NCBI GenBank assembly: GCA_963921935.1
Contig: OY998176.1
Span: 141,714,305-141,778,304, forward strand
Direction of reading: 5' to 3'
Length of the DNA stretch: 64,000 nt
Origin: Galeruca laticollis
Taxonomy: Eukaryota > Arthropoda > Insecta > Coleoptera > Chrysomelidae
Shown: piece by piece, positions 1-11,547 of the stretch
Layout of the letters: every line of letters starts with the position of its first letter
Position numbering within the stretch: the first letter of the stretch is position 1
The notes under the pieces: model-generated
Seen by the model: only the letters and a program-made list of their open reading frames with translations
Databases searched by the model: none
Told to the model about the DNA's origin: nothing
Translations under genes and position numbers: made by a program

Positions 1-1034
1 TTATGCCTGATGTTTGGGTCTTGTATATAGGTATCGATATCATTTGATAATTGGATTGCTGCTTCAACCTCTTCGTCAAGTGGCAATTCATTGATATCCT
101 CTTCTTCCATCATGCATATATTATGTAGAACTGAGCATGCAACTACTATAGCTTCAACTTTGTCCAATCTGAGGCGAATTCCCAAGGCTAAAATTGGAAA
201 CCGCCTTTTTTAGATACCGAAAAGTCTTTCTAGGATTAGTCAAAGGTATTATTAAGTATGGTTTTATCCCATAACCACTGTCCTAACTAGCCATATATTC
301 CATGTTCAAACTCATGCCTAACCCTGGAGTTTCGAAAAATATTAGAATCATGGGCAGATCCTGGCCATCTACAGATGATACTTCTAATACTTAAGTTAGC
401 ATCTCCTATCATTTGTACATTCATGGAAAAGAAATGTCTATTCCTATATAGTTCAGCATGTGGTCCTCCTGGACTAATTAATTTTATATGGGTACAATAA
501 ATAGCCCCTATACATCTGGGAAATCTTGTTATTTTGTAAAAACCTTCCCTCACAATCTGCTCTTTTTCCTCGGTCTGAGGCATCTTTATTACTTCATTTT
601 TGAGGCTGGCAATTGCCCGTAATACTTTGGTAACAACTCTACTGGCTGTAGATTTATCTACTCCACAAACGTCGCCCAATACTGGTAATAACAAACCATT
701 AGCCAAAAATCGTAACGCTACAAAAACATTTCACCTGGAAAAAGTGCATGATTTCTGGAAAATAAAATTAGATAATGGAAAAATTTCAATATTAAATTCT
801 AGAAACCACATACATATTGGTGTCTGAAACAATTATGTCATGTAATTCGTCTAATACAAATTGAGCCGTTTCCTTTGAAAATCGGAATCTACATTTAAAT
901 TCGTTATCATCCCATATTTCAAAATGGTTTGGCCTTTCTCGGTAAGTTTGAGGAAGTCTAGGATTTTCGACCAGATCAATTAGCTCTAAAAAATCATCCG
1001 TTAAATCTGCTAATATTAAATCCATATTGCACAT
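1..1034 (-). pseudogene. HARBI1-like Harbinger transposase, degraded
   Basis: Remnant of a DDE nuclease that would cut and paste Harbinger DNA. The N-terminal part reads from 1034 to 792 and the nuclease core from 706 to 287. A C-terminal tail with the YGIKPYLIIPL-type segment continues to the window start. Between 792 and 706 the frame shifts, and the AT-rich stretch there ends in TTTTATTTTCCAG, so part of it may be an intron. A stop codon follows the core near 287. The expected GAIDCTHI motif reads GAIYCTHI, so the first catalytic aspartate has become tyrosine. The second (PGSAHDSNIF) is intact. The segment expected to hold the catalytic glutamate seems deleted around 190-240. Not functional. 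Confidence 0.85.
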
Positions 1035-1288
1035 GTAGGTTTGATAATAGACTCGACAAAATATTTACTTTCCGTAGATAAACAACTTTAACACAAACAG
1101 AAAAAGCTAGGTTATGTTGCACGTTCTCAGCGTGAACCACGCTTGAACGGACCGAAATGATGCGTTCAGGTGATCCGAATTTTGATCTATGGTTCAGTCG
1201 TGATCGAGGTTGGTACAACTTGATTTTTAACGTGATCGCAGTTCATTGTTGAACTGATGTTGAACCGAGTTGGTGCAACCGGGCCTAA
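1..1288 (-). mobile_element. PIF/Harbinger DNA transposon, truncated by window start
   Basis: Read on the minus strand, the element begins near 1285 with a terminal motif starting GGCCCGGTTGCACC, which resembles Harbinger-type terminal inverted repeats. The adjoining TAA at 1286-1288 fits the 3-bp TWA target duplication of this superfamily. The transposase remnant lies downstream at 1-1034. The other terminus is outside the window, so element length is unknown. Seen: motif, target triplet and transposase homology. Inferred: that 1285 is the true end. Confidence 0.6.
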
Positions 1289-1449
1289 GAATATCGAATG
1301 AGAGACGTAAAGTTGGTCTAGTTTAAATCTGACCTCAGCAACTGGAAACAATTCAATGGGTATCAATAACAAGTGGAGTCCCCCCGACGTCAGTTACAGA
1401 TCCGGTACTCTTTCTTCTACTTATAAATAGAAACAAGTGGAAATGAAAA

Positions 1450-4026
1450 AATACGATTTGGTACAGGCTTTGTAGTAGGTAAAAATATGAAAGGACAAAT
1501 CACACACTTCCAAGCGATCTCAGACAGGATATGCAAACTACAGTTTACTGGAAATGACAAAAACATTACAATCGTTAACTTTCATGCACCTAGAGAGAAA
1601 ACTGATGAAGATAAAGATGCATTCTATGAACAACTGGAAGAAATTATTGACAGAATACCAAACGGCAATGTGAAAATAATAATGGGAGATGCAAATGCAA
1701 AAGTAGGAAATGAAGACATATTTAGAACTATAACGGGAGGCGATAACAAACATAATACGAGTAACGATAATGGTTTTAGATTAATCAATATGGCTATAGA
1801 AAAGCAAATGAAGATTATGAGTACACAGTTTAAAACGAAGAATAAACACAAAGGAACTTGGATAATTCCAAGCACTAACGAATCAAACCAAATTGATCAC
1901 GTGCTAATAGGGGAAAAATATGCCAAATCAATAAAAAATGTAAAATCATATAGGGGTGCCGATATAGACTCTGACCATTTTCTAGTAATGGCTTAATTTA
2001 AACTAACAGAAGCAGATAAAAGAAAAATTAGAAAAAACAGAAGAACGGTGAAATATTACATGGAAGAATTGCAACATCCTCAAGTAGCCGGTAAATACAG
2101 ATCTAAAATCGAGAACAAACTAGGGAAACAGAATTAGAACAGGGTGTAGAAAAGAAATTATCACGGATAGAAACAGCAATTTTGAAAGCGTCAGACGAAA
2201 GCTTAAACGCCATAAAGGCTACCAAAAGGAAGATCTGGCTTGACGAATGTATGGAAGAAATAAGTAAGAAAAGAAGTTTAAGGGAAAAATATCTACAGAC
2301 CGGGAAAGAACTGTAGAAACGGGAATACATTGAACAGACGAAGGTTGCAAAAAAGATTTGCAGAACTAAGAAAAGAGAACACGATGAAAACAGAATAAAA
2401 ATAATGGAATAAAAATACTGGAGACAAGAAATTAGAAATTTCTACAAGGATGTGAAAGAAATATATAAAGAACACAGGCCAAAAACCCCATACATCAAAG
2501 ATGGAAACGGTAAACTGCTAGGAACAAAAACTGAAATAATAAGAAGATGGAAAAGCCATTTTGAAGAGCTATTAAAAGCAGAACTAGAAACAGAAGAAAG
2601 AGAGGAAATACGGAGGTATTGTATTAAAAAGGGAAATTACTAAGTTAATACAAGAGGTTTGGAGGACTGAACATATGTCAGAAGGGTGTAAAAAAGCAGT
2701 AATTCTACCGATATACAAGAAAGGTGACATTTCACATTGCAACAATTACAGAGGAATAGCACTACTTGATAGCATGTACAAAGTACTAGCCACACTAATA
2801 AAAAGACGATTAGAAACTTATACAGAAAAGATAACCGACGAGTACCAGTGTGGTTTTCGTAAGGGTAGAGGAACAACAGACCAAATTTTCTTACTGAAAC
2901 AAGTATTAACACACTGTTACGAATACGAGATTCCTACATATATGCTGTTTATCGACTTTAAGGCACCCAATGGCACGATAAATAGGACTAAGCTATTGAG
3001 AGTCTTAAAAAAAACCAAATTCCAGAGAAGCTATGCAAACTGGTGGAAATGACACACAAGCAGACAAGAAATGTAGTAAGAGTAGAAGAGGAAGAATCAG
3101 AAGAATTTGATACAACCCAAGGACTGAGGCAAGGAGACCCCCTATCTACCATGCTATTCAACATAGCATTAGAAGATTTTATAAGGAAGAGCAAAATCAA
3201 CCGTCGTGGTACATTACTGAGCAAAAGCCACCAATGTTTGGCATATGCAGATGACGTGGTTTTATTATCAAGGAAAAAAAAGAACTGATGAAAATAGCAA
3301 AAGATCTAGTGACAGCAGCACAAGAAGTGGGGTTGGAGATAAATGAAGCAAAAAGCCAGTACATGAAACTAAGAAATAAAACACTAACGGAAGAGCCTGA
3401 GACATTACGGCTAGAGCTACAGAACGATAAAATAATAAAAATAAAGGAAACCAAGAAGAATGTATCTAGGTGTCCTAATAAATGATAAATGCGAGGAAGA
3501 AGCAGAAATCGATCTTAGACTGGCCAAGGCAATAGATGTGCTGGAGGATTACTTAAAATCTTGAGATCAAAACAAGTCACACGAGCAACAAAGAAAAGAA
3601 TTTATTAAACAATATTAAGACCGACAGTGCTATACGGATGTGAAACATGGGTTATGAATAAGAAGCAGAAATCCAAACTCGAAATCTGGGAGAGGAAGAT
3701 ATTAAGGAAAATTTATGGCGGAAAAAAACCGAAGAAGGATGGGAGAGGCGCACAAATAAGGAGTTGTATGATCTATACAATGATTCAACAATAATTGAAG
3801 TAATCCAATCAAAAAGACTGCAGTGGTAGGTCACTTAGAACGGATGGAACAGTCAAGAAATGTAAAAGAAGTAGCATGGAAAAGACCAGAGGGAAAGAAG
3901 AAGAGAGGTAGGCCCAGAGGAAAGTGGAAAGAAGTCGTAATGCAGGACGTCGCGGAAAAGAGAATACGGAACTGGAAAAGCGTAGCTAGCGATAGATACA
4001 GATGGAAAATTCTTACACGGCTATAG
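1450..4026 (+). pseudogene. LINE endonuclease/reverse transcriptase, multiply broken
   Basis: Remnant of the single ORF of an RTE-like LINE. The endonuclease (1450-1996) shows GDANAKVG and the C-terminal SDH catalytic motif. A CAA-to-TAA change ends it at 1994-1996. A linker with several stops (2000-2450) follows. The RT begins near 2452, with ILPIYKKGD and NYRGIALL at 2700-2770, then QCGFRKGRGTTDQ and the motif A region FIDFKAPNGTINR. GLRQGDPLS and the catalytic CLAYADDVVLL lie at 3120-3270. Frames change near 3050, 3285 and 3480. The tail at 3600-4026 contains a VLYGCETW-like segment and KKRGRPRGKWKE. Dead copy. Confidence 0.85.
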
Positions 4027-4046
4027 GCCGTAGGGCCTGTCTTATG

Positions 4047-4049
<3 letters not shown>

Positions 4050-4114
<65 letters not shown>
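4050..4114. repeat. (TA)n microsatellite
   Basis: About 64 bp of uninterrupted TA directly after the LINE tail. One of eleven such tracts in the window that lie at edges of repeat blocks. Confidence 0.97.
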
Positions 4115-4116
<2 letters not shown>

Positions 4117-4994
4117 TAGAAATAAGAAGCTGAAGTTCAGTGAAAAATAATTTAATTTTTGAATGGTGCTTCGATAACCTGTAGCAGACTTAGCGACAAA
4201 ACTCTTTACTCCACGACCAATTAAGATCTAGTTTTAATTGGATATGGGTCCGGAGTTGAAGATTTAGTTCTAACTTTGAAGAAAATGGTAGAACTATACT
4301 ATGCATAATATTTACTGCTTCTTCTTTTCGATGGTTGGATTAGCAAATTATATTGTGTATTGATACGATATACCGCCTACATAAAATTATTGTAAAATTA
4401 ACTCTCCCTGGCAAGTTTTACTCTGAGTTCTTGAAAAACTTAGCTCAACCACTATTTTACTGACCTATTTTGCAATCAACAATGTTTTTACACATTCTTG
4501 AAATTACGACTGGAAGTCATCATGTATGTCTTTGGTTTGGGGAAGTTGAGCCGTTGTAATCAATTGGAGCATCACAACTAGAAGTTGTGAGAAAATAATA
4601 ATGTTGAGAATAAGACCGTGAATCTGTGAAATAAAAAGGACACAAATCAAAAGCGGAAAAATGAGAAATGGTAATACTAGGAAAATGTATTATCACAGAT
4701 AATTAATAATAGGTAATAAATAAACAAAAACCAACTATAAAAAGCCATGACCATGACATTTGGTATCAGCCTCTTTTACCCTAATATTTTATTCCCATTT
4801 TTCAAATTTTCATGATTTTACCGAAATGGATGAAATACCCCTTACAATCCCTTTATTTCTGTCATAGGTAACAGTAAGTAAGTGACAGTACGTTCCCAAT
4901 TGAAAGTTTGACATTTTTAACCAAAACCTTCTTCAAAACGTCACTCAAGCAAGATTTGTATTGTTCATATACGACGCTGTATAGATAAATAGAT
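4115..4994. other. AT-rich stretch without recognisable gene
   Basis: No ORF with recognisable motifs, no clear repeat and no RNA gene seen on either strand. Confidence 0.5.
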
Positions 4995-5205
4995 GGATAA
5001 ATCAGTCAATTTTTGGAGACAGGCCTCTCCATTCTTTCCCATCATTTGCGATGTTCATCCATTTAGAACCAACATGTTTCTTCAAATAACATACCCATCT
5101 CATTTGTGGTCTTCCTCTTTCATAATCCCACTTTCTCCAGTGAATTATCTGTTTGTTCCACCTTTCGTCCTTGTGTTTGATATTATTTCCTGTAAATTTC
5201 CGCTT
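4995..5205 (-). pseudogene. C-terminal fragment of a LINE ORF2
   Basis: The minus strand reads a short open stretch with GRPQMRWVCYLKKHVG followed by a K-W-M-N-I-A region, and ends in a stop near 5005. This is the characteristic C-terminal tail of RTE-like LINE polyproteins (GRPxxRW ... W ... A.D...W). Nothing of the RT or endonuclease remains. It lies opposite in orientation to the LINE at 1410-4114 and abuts the Tc3-like element at 5218. Confidence 0.7.
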
Positions 5206-5217
5206 TTGTCATTTATA

Positions 5218-6640
5218 CAGGGTTTTCCATCTCAGTCGAGCCACCCCGTATATTTCTTATTCCATAGTGATTGGAAAAATTTCCCGAAACACGTCGGATG
5301 ATTTTCTTTGGGGGACATCTTTTGACGTATATTTGAGGCTTGAACAAGCAACCCCCTAGGAGGGGGCGCTTCAACCCTTCAAAATTGAATAGGGAAGAGG
5401 GGTTGAGTGATACTTCTTAGAAGCCTCTTTACAACGGTTTATGAAAAAATCACATTCTAAAAAAATTAATTGTTTTATCATGCTTACAATAAAAAAAAAT
5501 CAAAACTGCGTTTCTAAATCAAATGTCCAAATTGTCCTCCATTGATTTCCATACAATAATAAATTGTCTCGAACTAATAAATAAAAAAAAATAGAAACAT
5601 TTTCTTATCTTGCCTTCATTTTTTGTTCTTAAAAGGTGTTTATCACGTTTCTTCGATAATTTCATGTATTAAAAATCAATCTGTTGAGTTACTACTTTGC
5701 TGATTTGTTTACAATTTTAAACATAATTATGGTGTACACATTGCAAGAATGTGTTGAGCTGGCTAGCCTGTATTACCAAAATCAAAATGGTGCCCGAGCG
5801 ACTGCAAGGTTATTTAACCGAAACCATCCTGAACGTAGCGTTCGCCATAAGTACGTAATGGAATTAATTTCAAAATTTGTTGAGACGGGTTCAGTAATGG
5901 ATAAAAAAAGGGCACCCATTGGAATTGTGAACGATGAAGGAGCAGCTGTGGCGGTATTGGGCCATGTCCACCTTATGCCAAACACGCAATCTGTCCGACA
6001 ACTTTCTGCGGTTTCCGGTATTAGCCATTCTAACGTTTTCAGAATTTCACATAAACACAAGTTCCATCCGTACAAAATTAAATTAATTCATGAATTAAAA
6101 GATGATGATTTGGATCGACGGCAAGAGTTTTGCGAAATTATGGCCGAGCGCATTAACAATAACCCAAATTTCTTGTACAACGTTTGCTTTTCTACGAATG
6201 CACTTTTTCACTTTATTAAGAGGTTAACTGGCATAACTGTAGAATTTGGAGCGATACAAATCCTAATGTATTTCAAGAAGCTCACACTTAATATCCGGAA
6301 AAGCTAAACATTTGGGTAGGAATTTTGGGAGACCACCTAATTGGACCTCTGTTTATTCCTGGTAATTTAAATGAAGAAATTTATCTTGAAATTCTGGAAA
6401 ATTTGATTGATCCGTTGATAACAGAAAAATTAGGAAACGATCCTCTACTAATTGAACAACAATTGCATTTCCGACAAGACGGAGCTCCTCCTTACTACGC
6501 CGCACCAATTCGCCAATACCTCAATTTACAATACCCTGGTCATTGCATTGGAAGAAGAGGTCCTGTGGAGTGGCCTGCCCGATCTCCTGACCTGAACCCA
6601 CTAGACTTTTTTATAAGAGCACATGTGTCTACTGTTTAGT
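5218..6640 (+). mobile_element. Tc3-like mariner-superfamily transposon, 3' truncated
   Basis: A probable terminus begins at the ACAGGGTTTTCCATCTCAG segment near 5218 and is followed by the transposase remnant. Homology stops abruptly at 6630-6640, just after the third catalytic motif, and no matching right inverted repeat is visible. Left-end placement is inferred. Confidence 0.5.
5729..6639 (+). pseudogene. Tc3/mariner-like transposase, broken
   Basis: Remnant of a DD-D transposase. The N-terminus from ATG 5729 carries the DUF4817-like helix-turn-helix (TLQECVELASLYYQNQNG, then ATARLF). A second HTH lies near 5980-6060. A frameshift near 6220 breaks the catalytic core. The motif that should carry the first aspartate reads CFSTNALF, with Thr where Asp is expected. 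After the shift the frame resumes at 6325 (ILGDHLIGPLFI). It carries FRQDGAPPYY, the second Asp region, and SPDLNPLDFF, the third. The protein ends early at 6639. Confidence 0.85.
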
Positions 6641-6730
6641 TGGTAGTCTGACATCGAGAAAGAGTGTAGGGATTGGGGTAAGTATAGCAATTATTGACTG
6701 TCTCGACCCTTACTTCGTGGAATATGCTCA

Positions 6731-6838
6731 TATTAGTGTTTTTAAATGAAACTCAAGGTCTCTAGTTAATTCCACAATATAATATATTATATTGTGGAAT
6801 TAACTAGAGACCTTGAGTTTCATTTAAAAACACTAATA
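6731..6838. repeat. Perfect 108-bp palindrome built from a PLE terminus
   Basis: Two 54-nt arms are exact reverse complements about position 6784.5, with no spacer. The same roughly 50-nt sequence (TTTTTAAATGAAACTC, then GGTCTCTA, then TTAATTCCACAATATAAT) forms the outer end of PLE-D at 61540-61590 and, inverted, at 63974-64000. The palindrome is therefore two copies of that terminus joined head to head, without the hammerhead or coding part. Confidence 0.95.
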
Positions 6839-6869
6839 GCAATTATATTTTTAGATAAACATTTACAAT

Positions 6870-7980
6870 GTGGCATCCTTGGGAAATATAGAGTTCGATC
6901 CAAAATATTGTGTGTTCAACGATGAAAATTTAAATAATGGTGATGGAAGTGAAAACAGGATTCGACGACATTTAAAATTGGAAGCACGGGAAGTTTGTTT
7001 CAATGTGAATAAGAATCTTCGGGAAAAGTTTGGTTTCGATGAAGGAACAGCATTAATGTCCACTATACGTAAAATAGCCACAAATGGGCATTATGAACGC
7101 AAGAAGCGATGTGATAAGGGATTGGCCAAATCTTTAGATGTGTCTGTGATAAAATTATTGAAAACCACCATATATGACTGTTACAAAAGTAATGAGTAAC
7201 CTATGATTGGAATAATAAGAAATACATTGACAAATGCCGGCCGTAATGTAAATGGCTGTTAGAAAACTATTGAAAACTGGATTAAAAAATTGGGATTCAA
7301 ATTCAAAACGAATAATAAACGTTCAGACAGTCATGGAAAGCAGAAGAATCGTGGATATGCGGTATACATACTTGGAACAAGTAACTAAGTATATCAAACA
7401 AAGGATTTAGACTTATTATTGTACAATGCGGTGGAAATGAAGGATGGGTTCCAAATGCCTGATAAATATGTGTAAAAAAATTGAAGATTGCAACGTTGAC
7501 TATCATAAGAACATGGTTTGAATTTACATTTATCTCAGTGTTGTAGTCCTTGACAACGCTTCTTATCATTCACGACAGCTCAATAAAATACCAAATAAAA
7601 GCTACAAGAAGACCGAACTACAAAAATTTTCAATGGATAATAATTAGTACTTTGAAGATTCTTACACAAAACAACAACTGATTGAAGTTCTACAGACAAA
7701 GAAATTATACGCCCTAGAGAGTATTGCTGAAAAACAAGGGCACTCTACAGTGAGACTTCCTCCTTATTTTTGTATTTTCAATCTCATCGAGTTAATTTGG
7801 GCACAATTAAAGCAGAGATTAAAAGAGGAATCAAAATTGAAGATGAGTATAAGAATATTGGACAAGCCCATATTAATGGGGAAAATAAATTTATTATTGA
7901 TTTACAAGACGATAGTGATAGTGAAGCAGATGACATGTGAGAAGGATTAATAGAATTTTTGGAAGAAGAAAATTAATTAA
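6870..7980 (+). pseudogene. Tc1/mariner-like (IS630 group) transposase, copy 1
   Basis: Heavily broken transposase. The N-terminal DNA-binding region reads from 6870 (LEAREVCFNVNKNL). The middle has several stops and frame changes. At 7541-7587 the catalytic segment VVVLDNASYHSRQLNK is readable with its Asp intact. At 7756-7800 the third motif is corrupted to LPPYFCIFNLIELIW, where copy 2 reads LPPYHCELNPIELIW, so the final acidic residue is lost. A short acidic tail follows to about 7975. Same family as the copy at 16440-17660. Confidence 0.75.
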
Positions 7981-8139
7981 GTTTAATATATTTTAATGCT
8001 ATGAACAATTTGAGTAAGGAAAATATCAAGGTATATGTAGAAGGTAAAATAAGTAAAAATGAAAATAAATACGTCAAACAAAAAAAGAAATAAAATAAAA
8101 AAAACTAGAGGCAAACTTTTAGAAATAACCCTATTAAAA

Positions 8140-8497
8140 ATTGGTTAAATGGAAGAAACGGCAAGAGAATTGGAAAAATCCAGTATTGATGTAACAGCTG
8201 TACAAGAAACAAGATGGGAAAAAATCGGGAGAAATAACAAAAGACAAATACACGTTCCTCTGTAGTGGAGAAGAGGAAAGGGGTAGGAATGGAGTGGGTT
8301 TTGATATTAAGAAAGATTTGGTGAATAGTATTCTTGAATTTTCACCAGTAAATGGTAGAGTTGGAGTACTGAGGTTTAAAATGAAAAACGGTAATATCTC
8401 AATAATAAATATTTATGCACCTACGGAAAGAACGGAGGACACAGAAAACTATGTATTAGACGGAATGGACGTCATTTTGAACAAGTTTTATAACTGA
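8140..8497 (+). pseudogene. LINE endonuclease N-terminal fragment
   Basis: The start of an apurinic-type endonuclease domain, including TAVQETRWEK at 8192-8224, where the E is a conserved metal ligand. A frame break lies near 8245. The open stretch from 8294 ends NGNISIINIYAPTERTED. After the TAA at 8495 all LINE homology stops until about 9140. No catalytic SDH motif is left. Confidence 0.7.
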
Positions 8498-8499
8498 TT

Positions 8500-9137
8500 T
8501 TTGATTGAAGTTTTTAATTTATGTTTAACTTATTATTACCTTAGAGTGTCATTTGTAAATACATAATTATTTATTCATTGTCATAGTTTCAAAATAAATT
8601 GTTGAATTTAATCATTTTCTTTCAAAATTCTTATTTAATGCCCAATATTTAAAATTATTAATTTGACTTTAGTAAAGAAGAGCGGACTTAAAAAAGATGA
8701 TGATTTTTGAAAAACGAAACGTGGTAGAATTGTCAAGTATGCTATATCATTGTATGTATCTATTCAAAACGTAAAAAATATTGCAATAAAAAATCCGGGT
8801 CCGTATTTAAAAAATGAAGTTGATGGAGATCCTGTAAATACGAAACGTCGTATAGAAATTTTTTGTATCATAATTTATAGAAAACCTCGTTTATCGAAAA
8901 AAGTTGAGAATAATTTTTTTGATATCTTTTATAATAACAACGACACATTTAAAAGACGAAAAGGACCATTTTCGGATTTTGTCGAATATCTCCGGAACTG
9001 GTCGAGATATTTCAAATTTTTATGAAACATCTAATTCCCTATAAATATACCAAATTTTTTCTCCATTTAATCGATATTGTATCTATTGTGGTTTACGAGA
9101 TCTCTGTGTACGTCAATTAAATACGGTCCACCCTGTA
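8500..9137. mobile_element. Unclassified AT-rich insertion, MITE-like right end
   Basis: This block separates the two halves of the LINE. Its right edge reads ACGGTCCACCCTGTAT, a motif of the kind seen at mariner-type termini ('ccctgtat'). I see no matching left terminus and no transposase, so it is either a truncated non-autonomous element or a composite. An ORF at 8750-9025 has no recognisable motif and is not annotated. Confidence 0.4.
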
Positions 9138-9139
9138 TA

Positions 9140-9780
9140 GGAAGAGAAAGTAATAACGCAGAAAACTACTTTGAAACAGAGGAGCACAGATTTGAGATTG
9201 TCGCCCACTTCAATTATTTGGGAGTGATAATTGGAAAATAACGAATGGGAGATAGGATATTAATAGGAAATCAAGTCTATGGTCGGAATCGAGCAATGTT
9301 AAAAAGTAAAACATTAACAAAACAAACAAAAATAAATTTGTATAAGACGATTTTTAGACCAGTTATCACCTACGCAATGGAAACAAGCACAATAACAAAA
9401 AAATAGGAAAATGATCTTAAAGTACTAGAACGAAAAATAATGAGAATCATTCTGGGTACAAAAGATGGGTGAGTGAGGCGCAAGACTAATAAAGACATAG
9501 AGGATGAACTTCAAGGAGAAAACATTATAAGGTTCATAAAAGCACAACGATTACTACGGGAAGGACATATAATGAGAAGAAAATCATCGGAAATTATGAG
9601 GAAAATTACAGAGTGGATCCCGATCTGGCCTAGACTAAGAGGAAGACCCAGAAAAAGATGGAAATATGCAATTAATGAGGATTCAAAGAGCATAGGAATA
9701 AATAACTTGAAACTAAAATGTAAAAACAGAGTAAAGTGGCAAAAGATAACGAGAATGGCCAGGACCCACAACGAATTGTA
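9140..9780 (+). pseudogene. LINE ORF2 C-terminal fragment
   Basis: Starts with a HFNYLGVIIG-like segment near 9205 and continues through a Y-K-T-I-F-R-P-V-I-T-Y-A region at 9338-9378, where other LINEs have LYGCETW. It ends with LRGRPRKRWKYA and a basic tail from 9473 to 9778. Stop codons near 9238, 9403 and 9471 break it. The RT catalytic core is absent. Confidence 0.7.
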
Positions 9781-9899
9781 AAAAAAATATAGGAGAAGAG
9801 GAAGGATCCACCTCAATAAATGGATAATAATGTATTGCATTAGCAATAGCATTAGCCATAATCCTCAAGGATTGAACGGCTTGATGATGATGATGATAT

Positions 9900-10601
9900 T
9901 TTTCATGTTACTTATATAGTAGTATATACATAATATTTATTTTTCAAGAATTCTTTTATTCATTGTTATAAAATTTCTTCTTCTTTTTTATTTTTTCATA
10001 GAATTTATTTTTGTCCATAAAAAATCGATTGGGATACAAAAATGTCTCAATTCACGTCTGGTATCCTGATTAAACCGAACGCTCTTTCAACAATTACGTA
10101 ACAAATTGGTAAGTAGACAAAATAATACCTTTCACAGTTTAGCTCCACAACATAACTTGAAGGGGATATACGATTACATTTCTACCCTGTGTTTTACGCC
10201 AACTATACCAAGTGTTAAAAACGTGTGACTAAACACGTTTTTAACATGAGGTGCTTACTATACTTTTTCTATGCCTTCAGGAATAAAAAAATAGATCTTA
10301 ATTATATTATATATTAATTATTATATTTATAATATCGCAGACGATGGTTGTCAGTTGACTGACAAATCAAATGACACAGAACAACAAAATTATCATGGAT
10401 CATGATATTTAAAATACAAAAGATATACGTGATGTGACGTTTAAAAGACAAAAGATAAACTTTTCGCATTTTAAACACTAGTGTTCAAAGAGTTGTTTTT
10501 CGCATGTCAAACCCGTCTTTTAAATGTGGTTTTAGTATTTTCTCACTGAATTTGATTACAACTGAAAAATCAAATACATACGCAGACAATGTTTAGAATT
10601 T
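9900..10601. other. Flank downstream of the GPCR exon
   Basis: No coding motif. On the minus strand this is where the GPCR 3' UTR should lie. A 13-bp perfect hairpin at 10214-10245 is the only structure seen. No convincing polyadenylation signal was assigned. Confidence 0.4.
10214..10245. repeat. Perfect 13-bp hairpin
   Basis: GTTAAAAACGTGT at 10214-10226 and its exact reverse complement at 10233-10245, separated by 6 nt. Function unknown. It could be a MITE end or a structure in the 3' UTR of the GPCR transcript. Confidence 0.85.
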
Positions 10602-11547
10602 TCACACAAAGCTTTCGTCATCCTTATTTGGATTTCTTTTAACAAATTTCTCGTGTAAATTAATTTGTCCCTTTACTTCTGTACCACATTTTTCCTGAAA
10701 AAAATTCTCAAATTCACGCCTTCTGTCCCGGTTGTACATTATAACTTTTTCAGTAAAAACGTTATAATCGGGGTGCTCGTGGTTTTCTAGATCAAAATCG
10801 TCGTATTCTTCGTCTATGCTACTGTTTTTTACAGATTTATTTATGGAAGCTGTCAGGTCTTTCAATATAACCGAATGAGAATCAGAGCTTTTATTTGAAT
10901 CAGGCGAATCACTGAAACCTTTGATAATATTTTTAGGTCTATAACAGACTCTGTAATTGTAACTGTCATGGCTGTTTCTAAACGTACTACTACTTCTTGT
11001 AGCAGTAGTGCTAGTGGTACCATTTCTTGCTCTTCGGAACAAGTTTCTGTTTGTATCTGAACATATGACAAAACCATGTCGAAATTTTGAACTCATTAGA
11101 TTGTACAAAATAGGGTTAACAGCCGAATTCAAATAAACCATGATTCTGCAAAAATACAGAATATTATAATACTTTTCAATACCTAAACGAATGACGCTTT
11201 CTTCAGGTACTACGATAATCCAAATTATGAATACCCTGAATGGTATTAAGCAGAGGAAAAAGCTTAGTACCACGGTTCCTAACATCATGATAACTTGTCG
11301 CCTAGCTCTGATTGAATAATTATCTATATGTTTATTCAAAACTAGTGTAGCGGCATTTGATATCAAATTTTTTGCTATTACAAAGTATAATACTATAAGC
11401 AAAAGTAGAGGAACTATAAAAAATAGGAAAACACTGCCGAGGAAGTACAAAGCGGACCAAAACGTGTTGGCGAGTGTATGGCAAGCTGGTACCTTGGTTC
11501 CGTCGAAATATTCTACGTGTTTGAATTCTGCTATTCCAAGTATTGGG
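10602..11547 (-). CDS. Class A neuropeptide-type GPCR, terminal exon
   Basis: Encodes the C-terminal half of a rhodopsin-family receptor in the plasma membrane. The minus-strand acceptor TTATTCCAG ends at 11548, so the exon opens at 11547 inside a split codon. Order: extracellular loop 2 with its conserved Cys (KVPACHTL), then TM5 (FLGSVFLFFIVPLLLLIVLY). A basic third loop ending RARRQ leads into TM6 (FFLCLIPFRVF, with Leu-Ile where many receptors have Trp-x), then TM7 with NSAVNPILYNLMSSKFR, which has the NPxxY motif. A roughly 150-residue Ser/Asn/acidic-rich cytoplasmic tail follows. TM1-TM4 must lie in upstream exons, which I do not find up to 64000, so the preceding intron may extend past the window. 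The NPILYNLMS helix and tail resemble TRH-receptor/CNMamide-receptor-like insect GPCRs. That subfamily call is a guess and ligand is unknown. Confidence 0.85.

Larger units (their letters stand above)
1410..4114 (+). mobile_element. RTE-like non-LTR retrotransposon, 5' truncated
   Basis: A plus-strand LINE fragment holding most of an apurinic-type endonuclease, a reverse transcriptase and a C-terminal GRPRGKW-type tail. It is followed directly by a TA microsatellite. The order endonuclease, RT, 'LYGCETW' region and GRPR tail is typical of RTE-related insect LINEs. No ORF1 is seen. Clade assignment rests on motif order only. Confidence 0.75.
8140..9899 (+). mobile_element. RTE-like LINE, RT deleted and interrupted
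   Basis: A LINE whose endonuclease start (8140-8497) and C-terminal end (9140-9780) survive, with 8500-9137 of unrelated sequence between them in place of the RT. The 3' end is a short (TGA)n run at 9881-9897, a common tail form for RTE-related LINEs. It is similar in domain order to the LINE at 1410 but a separate insertion. Confidence 0.7.
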
